This document shows positions 4,948 to 5,001 of a stretch of 5,001 nt of DNA, piece after piece (position 1 is the first letter of the stretch; every line of letters begins with the position of its first letter). Source of the DNA: an uncultured Clostridia bacterium (GTDB lineage Bacteria; Bacillota; Clostridia; Oscillospirales; Ruminococcaceae); the NCBI GenBank assembly GCA_945910715.1, contig CAMDZU010000130.1, positions 1-5,001 of the forward strand, given 5' to 3'. Both the position numbers and the translations under genes were made by a program. The notes under the pieces were generated by a model. That model was not told the DNA's origin and ran no database searches. It saw nothing but the letters and a program-made list of their open reading frames with translations.

Positions 4948-5001
4948 ATGGAACTGACTTTAGTTGAAATAAGCAAGCTGTTTCAGAAAAGCTTACATAT
5001 T
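4948..5001 (+). CDS. Unidentified protein, first 18 codons only (runs off the window)
   Basis: ATG at 4948 follows a strong GAGGAAGG (4933-4940) at a spacing of seven bases and a good promoter, so this is very probably a real start. The visible residues, MELTLVEISKLFQKSLHI, look like a soluble amphipathic opening rather than a signal peptide. That is too little to assign a family. The gene continues past the window end. Confidence 0.75.
   Translation, partial: MELTLVEISKLFQKSLHI

Overview
The window looks like a chromosomal stretch from an anaerobic Clostridia-class Firmicute, most likely an Oscillospiraceae/Ruminococcaceae-type gut or rumen bacterium. This is inferred from moderate GC, strong GGAGG-type ribosome binding sites, SigA-type promoters, the protein families present (DUF5662, a Re-citrate-synthase-like HMGL enzyme, a Nim-like flavin protein) and a hairpin-rich intergenic element. 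I cannot name the genus. All supported genes are on the + strand. I see no IS element, CRISPR array, tRNA or rRNA.

Layout. (1) 2-256 is the C-terminal end of a DppC/OppC-type ABC peptide transporter permease, closed by a clear intrinsic terminator at 263-294. (2) 328-2275 holds three co-directional genes: a DUF5662 protein that seems to start at a CTG codon, a radical SAM protein of the spore-photoproduct-lyase-like family, and a pyridoxamine-phosphate-oxidase-fold flavoprotein that overlaps it by ATGA. No convincing promoter is visible for this group. (3) 2332-4436 is a compact self-contained operon: a consensus TTGACA-N17-TATAAT promoter with a GntR-type palindrome lying over its -10 and start site, then an HMGL-like synthase resembling Re-citrate synthase (464 aa), then, overlapping by ATGA, an FCD-type GntR regulator. 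(4) 4437-4947 is a 511-base non-coding stretch filled with perfect or near-perfect hairpins, an intrinsic terminator, and an extended -10 promoter. (5) 4948-5001 is the start of a gene cut by the window edge.

How the parts fit. The best-supported story is region 3: the regulator made by the second gene probably binds the palindrome over the shared promoter and so controls its own operon and the synthase. If the synthase makes citrate from acetyl-CoA and oxaloacetate, the operon would feed 2-oxoglutarate and glutamate synthesis, with an acid or CoA-pathway metabolite as the likely ligand of the FCD domain. The points most worth checking are this autoregulatory circuit, the CTG start, and the intergenic hairpin cluster. 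I found no convincing previously undescribed multi-gene system.
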